A DNA stretch of 64,000 nucleotides from Planctomycetota bacterium (GTDB lineage: Bacteria > Planctomycetota > UBA1135 > GCA-002686595), in assembly GCA_020853575.1 (NCBI GenBank), contig JADYYP010000012.1, positions 124,001 through 188,000 on the forward strand, written 5' to 3'. Shown in pieces: positions 8,370-16,675 of the stretch. The position numbers and the translations under genes were made by a program. Each line of letters begins with the position of its first letter. The stretch's first letter is position 1. A model generated the notes under the pieces. It had not been told where the DNA came from. It did no database searches and worked only from the letters and a program-made list of their open reading frames with translations.

Positions 8370-9305
8370 ATGCACTTCCTTCGTCTCTCCTCGTTCGCGC
8401 GCCGCGCTTCGGTCGCGCTCCTCGGACTCCTGGGCGCGTGTGCCGGCGTTGATCCCCACGTTGTCAACCGCGAGGCGCTCGACACCTCCTACCAGCACAT
8501 CCAGAAGCAAGATTACGCGGCAGCCGCGCAGACCGCCGAGGCGCTCTACGCCGGGCGCGCCGACGACTCCTCGTCCTACAAGCTGCAGCGCTACTACGCC
8601 GCGTACCTAGCCGCGCAGGCGCACATCGAGGCCGCGCTGCACAAGCCGTTCTTGACCGAGGCCGCTCCGGCCGGAGCCAAGGCCAGCATCGCGCTCGGCG
8701 CCAACGCGCCGGCGACGGGACAAGTCGCTTCGCCGACCTCTCACTGGCTCGCGGCCAGCTACTACGCGGGCTACGCCAGCGAGTTGTTCGAGGCCGCCGT
8801 GGGCGAGCCCGAGCGCAAGGGTGACGAGGAACTGCTGCCGATCGGCCTCAAGAAGCTCGACGTCGCGCGCACGCAGGCCTACCTGCAGCTCGTGCGCCTC
8901 GCGACCCTGCGCCGCTTGGGCTTCGACGTCGAATGCGCCGGCATCGTCGAGCACACCGATGACCTGCGCGACGTCGCCAAGTGCAAGGCGTTGCTCGAGC
9001 AGTCGGACGTGCCGCAGGAGCTCTGGCCGTGGATCTTCTACGCCGGCTTCCGCTACCTCGCCCCGCGCGCCACCGACATGCGCTCGGTGCAGTTCGCCTA
9101 CGCGCTCGGTGCGCAGGCGCGCTTCTTGGCCGAGGAGGCGCAGGACGCGCAACTCGTGCCCTGCGCCCAACACGTGCGCGATTGGGTCGAGGCGCTCGAG
9201 AAGTACGAGTTCCACTGCGGCTGCGACAAGAAGTTCCAGGCCAACGTGGTGCGCTGCTCGATCTGCGGCGAGAGCATCGTCAAGGCCAAGCTGGTCACGA
9301 AGTAA
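8370..9305 (+). CDS. Lipoprotein with C-terminal zinc ribbon, module copy 1
   Basis: A 311-residue protein with a lipoprotein signal (ASVALLGLLGACAG, Cys near residue 25). An alpha-helical, TPR-like body contains Tyr/Ala-rich helices (YYAAYLAAQAHIEAAL). A four-cysteine zinc-ribbon-like knuckle lies at about residues 284-303 (HCGCDKK then VRCSIC). No named family was recognised. The paralogue at 12538 has the same order of lipobox, helical body and ribbon. The ATG at 8370 was chosen because the signal peptide begins there. A zinc ribbon on a protein predicted to be exported is unusual, so it could serve assembly or metal sensing in the envelope; that is inference. Confidence 0.75.
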   Translation: MHFLRLSSFARRASVALLGLLGACAGVDPHVVNREALDTSYQHIQKQDYAAAAQTAEALYAGRADDSSSYKLQRYYAAYLAAQAHIEAALHKPFLTEAAPAGAKASIALGANAPATGQVASPTSHWLAASYYAGYASELFEAAVGEPERKGDEELLPIGLKKLDVARTQAYLQLVRLATLRRLGFDVECAGIVEHTDDLRDVAKCKALLEQSDVPQELWPWIFYAGFRYLAPRATDMRSVQFAYALGAQARFLAEEAQDAQLVPCAQHVRDWVEALEKYEFHCGCDKKFQANVVRCSICGESIVKAKLVTK

Positions 9306-9383
9306 GTTGGGGATCGGACAGCGGGCGGCGAAGGTCGCCGCGCCGCGCGCTCCGCTCGACGCCGAATTCGCGAGGGGAATCGC

Positions 9384-11930
9384 GTGACGTTGGAGAGCCA
9401 ATTCGAAGTGGTGTGGACACCCGCGCCCGTGGTGGATGCCGAGGCCGAGTTGCCCGGGCGCTACGAGCTCGTGCGCGACATCGGCGATGGCGTGCTCGGA
9501 CCCCGCTTCGGGGTGCGCGACGCGCAGGACGGCGGGCGGATGGTCCAGCTCGAGGTCGTCCCGGCACGCTTCACGGCGAACGCCGAGGCCGCGGCCGAGC
9601 TCGAGAGCGCCCTGCGCGCGGCGCGGCGCGTCGTGTCGGCGCACGTGGCGCGCGTGCGCGATGCTGGCCAGCTCAGCGACGGACGCTGGTTCGTCGTCTC
9701 GGAGTGGATCGACGGCGAGCCCCTGCGCGCGCGCTTGAAGCGCGAAGGCTATTTGCACACACCGCACGCGCTGGAAGTCGCGCGCCAGGTGTTGCTCGGA
9801 CTCGAGAGCGCGCACGCGCAGGGCGTCGTCCACGGGCAGCTCGACCTCGACACCGTGTGGCTGGCCAACGGCGCGTCGAAGTCGGACCTCGATCCGCACG
9901 GCACTTCGGTGCGCATCACCAACGTCGGTCTGGCGGCCTTCGCCTCCGCGCAACGCGCGCGCGCCGCGTCGCAGCCCGTCGAAGCGTCGAGCGCGGGAGA
10001 TCTCGTCGCCTCGCTGGCCTTGCTCGAGAGCCTGATCGCGGAAGCTCCCGCGGCCGAGGTCGCGCCGCAGGTCCGCTCGTTCCTGGCCCAGTCGCGCACG
10101 GAGCTCCCATCGGTGGCCGAGCTGCGCGAGACCGTCGCGTCGTTGCTCGAATCGACGCGCGCTCCGGCGCATGCGCAAGCCGAGAGCGCGTCGCACCGCG
10201 CGAGTGTCAGTCCGAGGGCCGAGCGAACGCCGACGTCCAATCCCGACGGCGCCGCGCGGGCCACCGCACGCTGGCCGCTCCCGACGGTGCTGGCGCTGGG
10301 CGCCGTCGCTGCCGCCCTGGGGTTCGCGTGGTCGCGCTCGTCCAACGAGGTCTCGGCGAAGTCCGACGAGCTGGTGCAGCGCCGGCTCGACCTCGAATTG
10401 CTCCAAACACGCGTCGACGAGAGCGAGACCACGGCCAGCGCCGCGCGCAGCGAGCTGGCACGGCTCACCGCGCAGCTCGAGGAGTCGCAGCGCGCCGCGC
10501 AGGCCGCGCTCGAGGCCGAGCGGGCGCGCGCGAGTTCGCTCGAAGCGTCGCTGGCGACCGTCGAGCGCCAGCGAGCCGAATCCGAAGCCGCGACCCGCGC
10601 AGCGCAGACCCTCGCCGAGGATGCGCAGCAGCGCGCGCGAGAGACCGAGGCCTTCCACGCACCGACGGCGCGCTTGGCGCGGACCTTCGATGCCGCGCTC
10701 GACGCCGCGCAAGCGCGTTCTTGGTCGGAGGCCGCCCGACGGCTTGCGGCGCTCGAGCTCGAAGGTGCGAGCGCGCCCTCGTGCTGCCGCGATCTCGCGG
10801 CGGCCCTCGGGTCGATCGAGCGTTTCGAGATCGCGCGCGGCGCGGGCGAGCTCGACGGGTCGCAACTGAGCGAAGCCGAGGCCGGCCTCGAGCGCACGCG
10901 CGCTTCGCTGGCGACGTTCGCGGCCCAAGCCGCGAGCTGGATCGATCATGGCGGATCGTCCGCGGCGCGCACGGAGCGCATCGCGAACGTCGTCGCGAGC
11001 CTGAGCGCCGAGCTGGCGGCGGCGCGCGTCGACGTGCTCGCGGCGGACCGCGGCGATTGGGAGCGCGTCACCGGTGCCGCGGGCGTGCAGGACCCCGCGG
11101 TCGCGTTCCTCCACGCGCAACGTTTCGGTTGCGAGCACTTGTCCGAGCTGGCCGCGCGCTTCGCGTCCGAGCTCCACGCCTGGGTGATCGTCGACGACGC
11201 GCTCGACGTGCCCAAGCTGCAGACGTTCCATCAGCTGCGCGACTGGCTCGAGCGCGTGCACACGGGCGCGGTGAGCTTGCCGGAGAAGAACGTGCGCGAG
11301 CTCGAGTTGGCCGAGTTCGCGCAGCGCTGGCACGACCTCGACCCGGGCAACGACCAAGGCCTCGAATGGAAGCGCTTCGAGTTGCCCAAGATCGGCGCCG
11401 CGCGGCGCGAGTGGAAGAACGAGCTCAGCCTCAAGAGCCGGCTGGGCGACGCCGATTCGGGTTATCCGATCCGCGAGGACGGGCTCGCGCTGTACCGCTG
11501 CACCGACTCCGACGGGCGCGTCGAGTTCTGGCGGGAGAGCGCGCTGTCGATCTCGGCCGCGACCTGGCGCATCCGCCGCGAGCGCTTGGGCGCGGACGGC
11601 CTGACCAACGTCGGCGAGGGGGTCGTGCGCATCGACCGCACTGGCTCGCGCTTCGACATCGCGGGTTCCAACTTGCCGCTGCTCGACCTGCGCGCGTTTG
11701 GCCCGGAAGTGCTGGTCGCGCCCTATCCGCCGAGCTTTGCGGGCGAGCTCCCCGCCGCGCTGGGCGTCGCCGGAGAGCACCGCGAGGCGATGCGGGCCGC
11801 GCAGAGCACGTGCTTGGTGGTCAACGGCGGAGACGTGCGCCGCTGGTTCCATCCGCGCCACGGGTTGGTGCGCGAGGAGACGCGCACCGAGCGTGGTTGG
11901 TTCACCCGCGAGTTGATCTACACCCGATGA
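9384..11930 (+). CDS. Transmembrane pseudokinase, paralogue of the kinase at 4779
   Basis: An 848-residue protein with the same plan as the upstream kinase: kinase-like domain (~20-250), transmembrane helix (~297-316, LPTVLALGAVAAALGFAWS), coiled coil (~320-430) and a shared C-terminal outer domain. The catalytic residues are gone. The VAxK lysine is replaced (MVQLEVV), HRDxKxxN reads HGQLDLDTVW, and DFG reads NVG. It should therefore be catalytically dead or at most a scaffold. The start is GTG at 9384, preceded by GAGGGGAA at good spacing. The stop overlaps the next start by 4 nt (ATGA). The C-terminal match to the active kinase is clear (AQRWHDLDPGND here, AQRWYDADTNND there). Confidence 0.87.
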   Translation: MTLESQFEVVWTPAPVVDAEAELPGRYELVRDIGDGVLGPRFGVRDAQDGGRMVQLEVVPARFTANAEAAAELESALRAARRVVSAHVARVRDAGQLSDGRWFVVSEWIDGEPLRARLKREGYLHTPHALEVARQVLLGLESAHAQGVVHGQLDLDTVWLANGASKSDLDPHGTSVRITNVGLAAFASAQRARAASQPVEASSAGDLVASLALLESLIAEAPAAEVAPQVRSFLAQSRTELPSVAELRETVASLLESTRAPAHAQAESASHRASVSPRAERTPTSNPDGAARATARWPLPTVLALGAVAAALGFAWSRSSNEVSAKSDELVQRRLDLELLQTRVDESETTASAARSELARLTAQLEESQRAAQAALEAERARASSLEASLATVERQRAESEAATRAAQTLAEDAQQRARETEAFHAPTARLARTFDAALDAAQARSWSEAARRLAALELEGASAPSCCRDLAAALGSIERFEIARGAGELDGSQLSEAEAGLERTRASLATFAAQAASWIDHGGSSAARTERIANVVASLSAELAAARVDVLAADRGDWERVTGAAGVQDPAVAFLHAQRFGCEHLSELAARFASELHAWVIVDDALDVPKLQTFHQLRDWLERVHTGAVSLPEKNVRELELAEFAQRWHDLDPGNDQGLEWKRFELPKIGAARREWKNELSLKSRLGDADSGYPIREDGLALYRCTDSDGRVEFWRESALSISAATWRIRRERLGADGLTNVGEGVVRIDRTGSRFDIAGSNLPLLDLRAFGPEVLVAPYPPSFAGELPAALGVAGEHREAMRAAQSTCLVVNGGDVRRWFHPRHGLVREETRTERGWFTRELIYTR

Positions 11931-12541
11931 AGCTCGGTCGATTCCCTGCCGCTGTGCTCGCCATCGCCGGTGCCGCGGCCTGCGCGGCGCCCGCGAGCGC
12001 GCCTCAACCCGCGGCGCGGCTAGAGCAGGCCAAGCCCATCGAGGCCTTGCTCTACCCGTCGTTTCCGTCCGTCGTCGAGATGCCCGAGTTCACCGCGCGC
12101 GCGCGCTACTCGCCGGACGAGGTCGTGGTGTTCGGAGCGCGCCTGGCGCAAGAGGAGTTCGTGCTGCCGATCGCGCTGACGCTGAGCGCGCGCGAGCCTT
12201 CGACCGAGATCGCGCTCGAGTCGCTGCGTCTGGTGCTGCCCGACGGCAGCGTGCTGCGCCCGCGTGCCGCGCAGGACATCCACACCGCGTCGGAGTTCAC
12301 CGAGGGCCGTTTGCGCGCGCTGGCGCTGCGCTCCGGTCCGCTGGCAGCCGAGGAGCGCTACGTGTATTTCGCGCTCGAGCCGCGCGAGCAATTCCACGTC
12401 CGCGAGTCGGAGGTCGCGCGCCGCGTCCACGACGTCGTGCACACCATGGACCTGAGCGGCGCGCTGATCGCGACCGAGTTGCGCACGCCGAGTGGCACTC
12501 GCCCGGTGCGTTTGGGGATCGCCGTGGAGGAGCGCCGATGA
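11927..12541 (+). CDS. Small lipoprotein, module copy 2
   Basis: A 204-residue lipoprotein and paralogue of the gene at 7718. The signal peptide is MKLGRFPAAVLAIAGAAACAA, with a lipobox ending in AAAC (Cys ~19). Shared core: FTARARYSPDEVVVFGAR then FVLPIALTL, followed by LVLPDGSVLRPR. It overlaps the pseudokinase by ATGA at its 5' end and the next gene by ATGA at its 3' end, so the three are tightly coupled. Function is unknown; as in copy 1, an envelope partner of the kinase-like protein is inferred. Confidence 0.75.
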   Translation: MKLGRFPAAVLAIAGAAACAAPASAPQPAARLEQAKPIEALLYPSFPSVVEMPEFTARARYSPDEVVVFGARLAQEEFVLPIALTLSAREPSTEIALESLRLVLPDGSVLRPRAAQDIHTASEFTEGRLRALALRSGPLAAEERYVYFALEPREQFHVRESEVARRVHDVVHTMDLSGALIATELRTPSGTRPVRLGIAVEERR

Positions 12542-13305
12542 AGCCGCTCGTCAGCGCCGCGCTCGCTCTGTGCTGCGCGTGCACCGCGATCGCGCCGCAG
12601 GACCCGTTGCGCAGCGCGCTGGTCGAGGCCTCGACGAACGCCGAGAGCGGCGCGATCGAGGCCACGCTGCGCTCGTGCGACCGCGTGCTCGCTCGAGCCG
12701 CGCGCTCGCGTTCCGGTGGAGCGCCCGAGCGCTTCGTCGCCGCCTTGTTGGCCGCGCGCGCTCTCTCCAACCGCATCGAGCAACCCGACGAGGTCGAAAG
12801 TTGGGTGATGTTCCGCCAGTACGCGGCGCTCGCGCGCCGTGCCGCCAGCGAGCTCGCGCTCGAGGACGTCGCAGCGCTCGATGCGGCGCTCGAGGTCGAG
12901 CGTCTCGATTGGATCGAGACCGCCTCCCACGCGCGCATGGGATTCACCACGAGCATCGCCGCGCTGTGTCGCCAGCGGCCGCAGCTCCTCGATCCCGCCG
13001 AGACACGCCGCGTGCTCGAGGCGCTGCAGTTGCCGCCGCGGGTCGCGGCTTGGGCGCTGGTGGGGCTGTTCCGCGTGGTGCGCGACGGCGACGAGCCGCT
13101 CGCGCTGCGCTTGGCGACGGCCGCGCTCGACCGGGGCGCCGCCAACGTCGAGGACTTCGCCGAGCTCGAGCAATGGCTCGAGGACGGATCACCGTCGGAG
13201 TTCCACTGCCCCAAGTGCGACCACGTGCTCGTCGCTCGCCTGCGTGCGTGCCCCAACGACCAGACGCCCAACGGCGAGTTCCGCGGCCGTCCGCGGAAGC
13301 GCTGA
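12538..13305 (+). CDS. Lipoprotein with degenerate zinc ribbon, module copy 2
   Basis: A 255-residue paralogue of the gene at 8370, with a short signal peptide ending CCACT (lipobox-like) and a helical body. A C-terminal ribbon (~220-240) reads HCPKCDH then ACPND. The first CxxC is kept, but the last cysteine of the second pair is replaced by Asp, so the metal site looks weakened or altered. It sits in the same module as the dead kinase, which suggests that copy 2 as a whole has drifted. It overlaps the previous gene by ATGA and ends the six-gene run. Confidence 0.7.
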   Translation: MKPLVSAALALCCACTAIAPQDPLRSALVEASTNAESGAIEATLRSCDRVLARAARSRSGGAPERFVAALLAARALSNRIEQPDEVESWVMFRQYAALARRAASELALEDVAALDAALEVERLDWIETASHARMGFTTSIAALCRQRPQLLDPAETRRVLEALQLPPRVAAWALVGLFRVVRDGDEPLALRLATAALDRGAANVEDFAELEQWLEDGSPSEFHCPKCDHVLVARLRACPNDQTPNGEFRGRPRKR

Positions 13306-13364
13306 ACGCACGCGCCCCGTGCTGCGCATGTTCGGCGCCGCGCGCGCGGCGTAGGCTCTGCGGC

Positions 13365-14276
13365 ATGATCGATCGACGCGCCGTGTTGCAGGCTGGTTCC
13401 GTCGCCGCATTGACCGCGTGGCTCGGCTCGCCCGGGCGCTCCGCGCAGGAGGCCCCCGCCCAGACGCGCAAGGCACGCCCGATTCGCAAGGCGTGCATGC
13501 TCTACATGTGCAAGGAGGGCAAGTCGCTGCGCGAGAAGTTCGAGATCCTGCGGCGCGCGGGTTTCGAGGGCGTCGAGCTCGACAGCCCCAGCCCGATCGC
13601 GCGCGAGGAAGTGCTCGCGGCACGCGACGCGACGGGGCTCGCGGTGTGCGGCACCGTCGATTCGGTGCACTGGCGCCAACAGCTCGGCGATCCGAGTGCC
13701 GAAGTCCGCGCCGAGGCCGTGAAGGCGCTCGAGACCGCGCTGCGCGATTGCCACGCCTTCGGTGGCGACAGCGTGTTGCTCGTTCCGGCGATCGTGAGCA
13801 CCTCGGTCGCCTACGACCAGGCCTACACGCGGTCGCAGGCCGAGATCCGGCGCGTGCTGCCGCTGGCGGCCGAGCTCCGGGTCAAGATCGGCATCGAGAA
13901 CGTGTGGAACGACTTCCTGCTGTCACCGCTGGAGGCCGCGCGCTACGTCGACGAGCTCGAGAGTCCGTGGGTTGGCTGGCACCTCGACTGCGGCAACCTG
14001 CTCACCTTCGGCCATCCCGAGCAGTGGGTGCGCATCCTGGGCAAGCGCATCTGCAAGCTGCACCTCAAGGACTACAGCCGCAAGCGCCGCGACGAAGAGG
14101 GGCGCTGGAAAGGCTTCGACGTCGCGCTCGGCGAGGGCGACGCGCGCTGGAGCGCGATCCTCGCGGCGCTCGACGAGGTGGGTTTCGCGGGCTGGGCCTC
14201 GGCCGAGGTCGCCGCGGGCGACGAGGCGCACCTGCGCGACGTGGTGAGCCGCGTCGACCGAATTCTGGCGAGCTGA
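13365..14276 (+). CDS. Exported sugar phosphate isomerase/epimerase-like TIM-barrel protein
   Basis: A 303-residue protein of the AP-endonuclease-2 / xylose isomerase-like TIM-barrel superfamily. The N-terminus (MIDRRAVLQAGSVAALTAWL) is typical of a Tat-type or similar leader on planctomycete members. Barrel metal and sugar-site motifs are visible: GFEGVELDSP, KIGIENVWNDF, GWHLDCGNLL (His/Asp), CKLHLKDYSR and a final acidic site in WASAEV. Members isomerise or epimerise sugars or act on inositol-like compounds. The substrate cannot be read from sequence. It starts 59 nt after the kinase operon but has no functional link to it. Confidence 0.75.
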   Translation: MIDRRAVLQAGSVAALTAWLGSPGRSAQEAPAQTRKARPIRKACMLYMCKEGKSLREKFEILRRAGFEGVELDSPSPIAREEVLAARDATGLAVCGTVDSVHWRQQLGDPSAEVRAEAVKALETALRDCHAFGGDSVLLVPAIVSTSVAYDQAYTRSQAEIRRVLPLAAELRVKIGIENVWNDFLLSPLEAARYVDELESPWVGWHLDCGNLLTFGHPEQWVRILGKRICKLHLKDYSRKRRDEEGRWKGFDVALGEGDARWSAILAALDEVGFAGWASAEVAAGDEAHLRDVVSRVDRILAS

Positions 14277-14328
14277 AACCCCGCGCTGCGAGCCGCTGCG
14301 TAGAGTGCGGTGGCCGGTGGTGTCTGGG

Positions 14329-16557
14329 ATGAGCGCACGGTCGTCACGAATGCAGCTCGCGTTGGTCGCGCTCGCCATCGGCGCAGCGCTCGTCGGCGTG
14401 TGGCGCTTGGCCTTCGCTGGGTTCCGCCTCCCCGGCGACAGCGCCGAGGCGACGACCGCCGCCGCGCCCGAGGCGCTGGCCGAGCCCGAAGCCCCGAGTG
14501 CCCCGGTTTCCGAGCCCGTGATCGCCGTGGAGCTTCCCGCGGCTCCGCTGGCCGACGCCGAGTCCGAGCCGCCCGCGGCAAACGCTCCGGATCCGGCCGT
14601 CGACGGCGTTCACGGAACGGTGCGCGACGCGTTGGGCTTCCCGTTGCCCGGCGCGCGCGTGACGCTGCGCGCGCAGCGCGGAGACCGGACGGCGGAGCTC
14701 GCGGCGACCTCGACCGACGAGCGCGGCGAATACCGCATCGGGCTCGAGAACTGGCCGACACCCTTGGCCATCGAACGTCGCATGCGCGCCGTGCGCGAGA
14801 GCTACGCGGCCCATTCGGACGAGGCGCTGACCATCGAGCTCCCCATGGGACCGGTGATGCTGTGGGACCAGCGCTCGCCGGTGCGTTCGGTCCGGCGCAA
14901 CGCGGTCGAGCCCTTGGTGCTGACGGTGAGCGCGAGCGTCGCCGGCTACGAGCCCGCGCGCGAGCGGCGCGAGGTGAGCGGCGTGGTGCCGGGCGAGTTG
15001 CGAATCGACTTCGCGCTCGAGCCCGGAAATGCCACCTTTGGACGCGTGGACGCCGAGCGCGTCCCCGGTCGACCCTTCGGCGTCCCCGGAGCGCAGGTGC
15101 TGGTGCTGGCGCGCAGCGGAGAGATCGAGAAGCGCGCGCGCGCCGGCGAGCGCGGTGAGTACACGCTGTACTTCCCGAGCGTCGGGCGTTTCGACCTGTT
15201 CGCGCGCCACACTTCGTTCGGCAGCGCCTGGTTGTCCGACGTGAGCATCGACCCCTTCACGGCCAACGCGCTCCCGCCCCTGATCTTGCGTGGCGCGGGC
15301 CGGATCCGCGGCAGCGTGAAGTACCCCAACGGCGACGCGGTCGAGCTGCTCGCGATCCAGGCGCGCCACGAGTCCATCGCGGCGCGCGCCGAGGGCGGTT
15401 TCAGCGACGCCGAACGGGCGCAACTCGAGCGCGACCGCGGTCTGGTGCTCGCGGACGCGCTGACCGATTCGCTCGGTACCTTCACACTGCTCGGCCTGCA
15501 GGCCGGACAGTTCGAGCTGCGCTACCCGGAGGAAAGCGACGCGAGCGTTCAGCCGCGCCAGCGCGTCGCGAGCGACGACGAGAAGGTCGAGCTCGTGTTC
15601 CGCGGCTATCGCCTGCGCGTGTGGGTCCGTCAGTTCAGCTCCGGTCCGCCCGATCCGCCGCACATCGAGTGCATCCGTCTCGAGGCGGACCGCGAGGGAC
15701 GAACGGTGGAGCGCTTGGTCGGAGCCTGGAACGAGCGCGGCCAGTGGTTGGTCAACGTGGCGGCGGGCGAGCGCTACCTCGTGCGCGCCTGGGCCTCGGA
15801 CCTGCAGAGCGACTGGACGATCGTCGACATCGCGCCCGCGTCCTACGAGACCTTCGCTTCGCTCGCGCTCTTCGGCGGCCAGAAGCCCGACGCCGCGGCG
15901 GTCGAGGTCGCGCCAGCCCACCGCGCCTTCGTCTCGACGATTCGCATCGACGTGCGCGACGGGCAAGGCGCGACGGTCGACGGTTGGGTGGCGCGCGCCA
16001 CGGCCAGCGACGGCACCACTCCTCGCGGATGGCTCGCGGCGCGGCCCTCCGCGGTGGGCGAGATGCCGAGCCTGCCGCCGGGGACCTACCAGGTGAGCCT
16101 GCGCTCGGAAAGTGCTCGCACGTACGCGATTTTCGACTGTCCGGCGACGCCGCTGGTGGTGCGGGCGGGCGTCGACGCCACGTTCAGTGCGACGGCCATC
16201 GTCGGTGGTCGCGTGCGCATCGTGACCACGAAGAAACAGCTCGATTCGCAGCAGCAGGAGGGGACTTTCGCCGGACGCGCCCGGGACGACGCCTGGCTGA
16301 CGGCCTTCGCCGAAAGCCACGCGGCCGGGGCGCCGCCGCGCATTCCGCTGCGCTTCATGTCCGAACCGGCCGACCGCGCGCGCGCGCCGAGCACGTTCTT
16401 GGGCGTCGGATCCAGCGCGATCTGCGATCCCGTGCTCGCTCCCGGCCGCTACACGATCGGGCTCGAGCAGCGTGGCGAGCTCGTCGCCACGACGACGGTG
16501 GTGGTCGAGAAGAGCTCGACGCGCGACGCGACGTTCGCGCTCGAGCCCGGGCAATGA
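14329..16557 (+). CDS. Large envelope protein with carboxypeptidase-regulatory-like domains
   Basis: About 742 residues. A single N-terminal signal or anchor helix (MQLALVALAIGAALVGVW) and a Pro/Ala/Glu-rich linker (~35-95) lead to repeated beta-sandwich domains of the carboxypeptidase-regulatory/CNA-B type. The first carries VHGTVRDALGFPLPGARVTLRA and the second reads FGVPGAQVLVLARSG. Such domains are structural and sit on the cell surface or in the periplasm. The ATG at 14329 was chosen; 14350 is also possible. It resembles the partial protein at 61713 in plan. No enzyme motif is seen. Confidence 0.7.
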   Translation: MSARSSRMQLALVALAIGAALVGVWRLAFAGFRLPGDSAEATTAAAPEALAEPEAPSAPVSEPVIAVELPAAPLADAESEPPAANAPDPAVDGVHGTVRDALGFPLPGARVTLRAQRGDRTAELAATSTDERGEYRIGLENWPTPLAIERRMRAVRESYAAHSDEALTIELPMGPVMLWDQRSPVRSVRRNAVEPLVLTVSASVAGYEPARERREVSGVVPGELRIDFALEPGNATFGRVDAERVPGRPFGVPGAQVLVLARSGEIEKRARAGERGEYTLYFPSVGRFDLFARHTSFGSAWLSDVSIDPFTANALPPLILRGAGRIRGSVKYPNGDAVELLAIQARHESIAARAEGGFSDAERAQLERDRGLVLADALTDSLGTFTLLGLQAGQFELRYPEESDASVQPRQRVASDDEKVELVFRGYRLRVWVRQFSSGPPDPPHIECIRLEADREGRTVERLVGAWNERGQWLVNVAAGERYLVRAWASDLQSDWTIVDIAPASYETFASLALFGGQKPDAAAVEVAPAHRAFVSTIRIDVRDGQGATVDGWVARATASDGTTPRGWLAARPSAVGEMPSLPPGTYQVSLRSESARTYAIFDCPATPLVVRAGVDATFSATAIVGGRVRIVTTKKQLDSQQQEGTFAGRARDDAWLTAFAESHAAGAPPRIPLRFMSEPADRARAPSTFLGVGSSAICDPVLAPGRYTIGLEQRGELVATTTVVVEKSSTRDATFALEPGQ

Positions 16558-16675
16558 GCGCCCGCGGCGCAGCGCGGCGACCGCGACAGCGCCCGGACTT
16601 CCCGACGCTCCTCGCGTGCTCACGCGCCTCAGCCGCCTCGACTCGTGGCGCGGGCACTCGCCTACACTCCACTCC

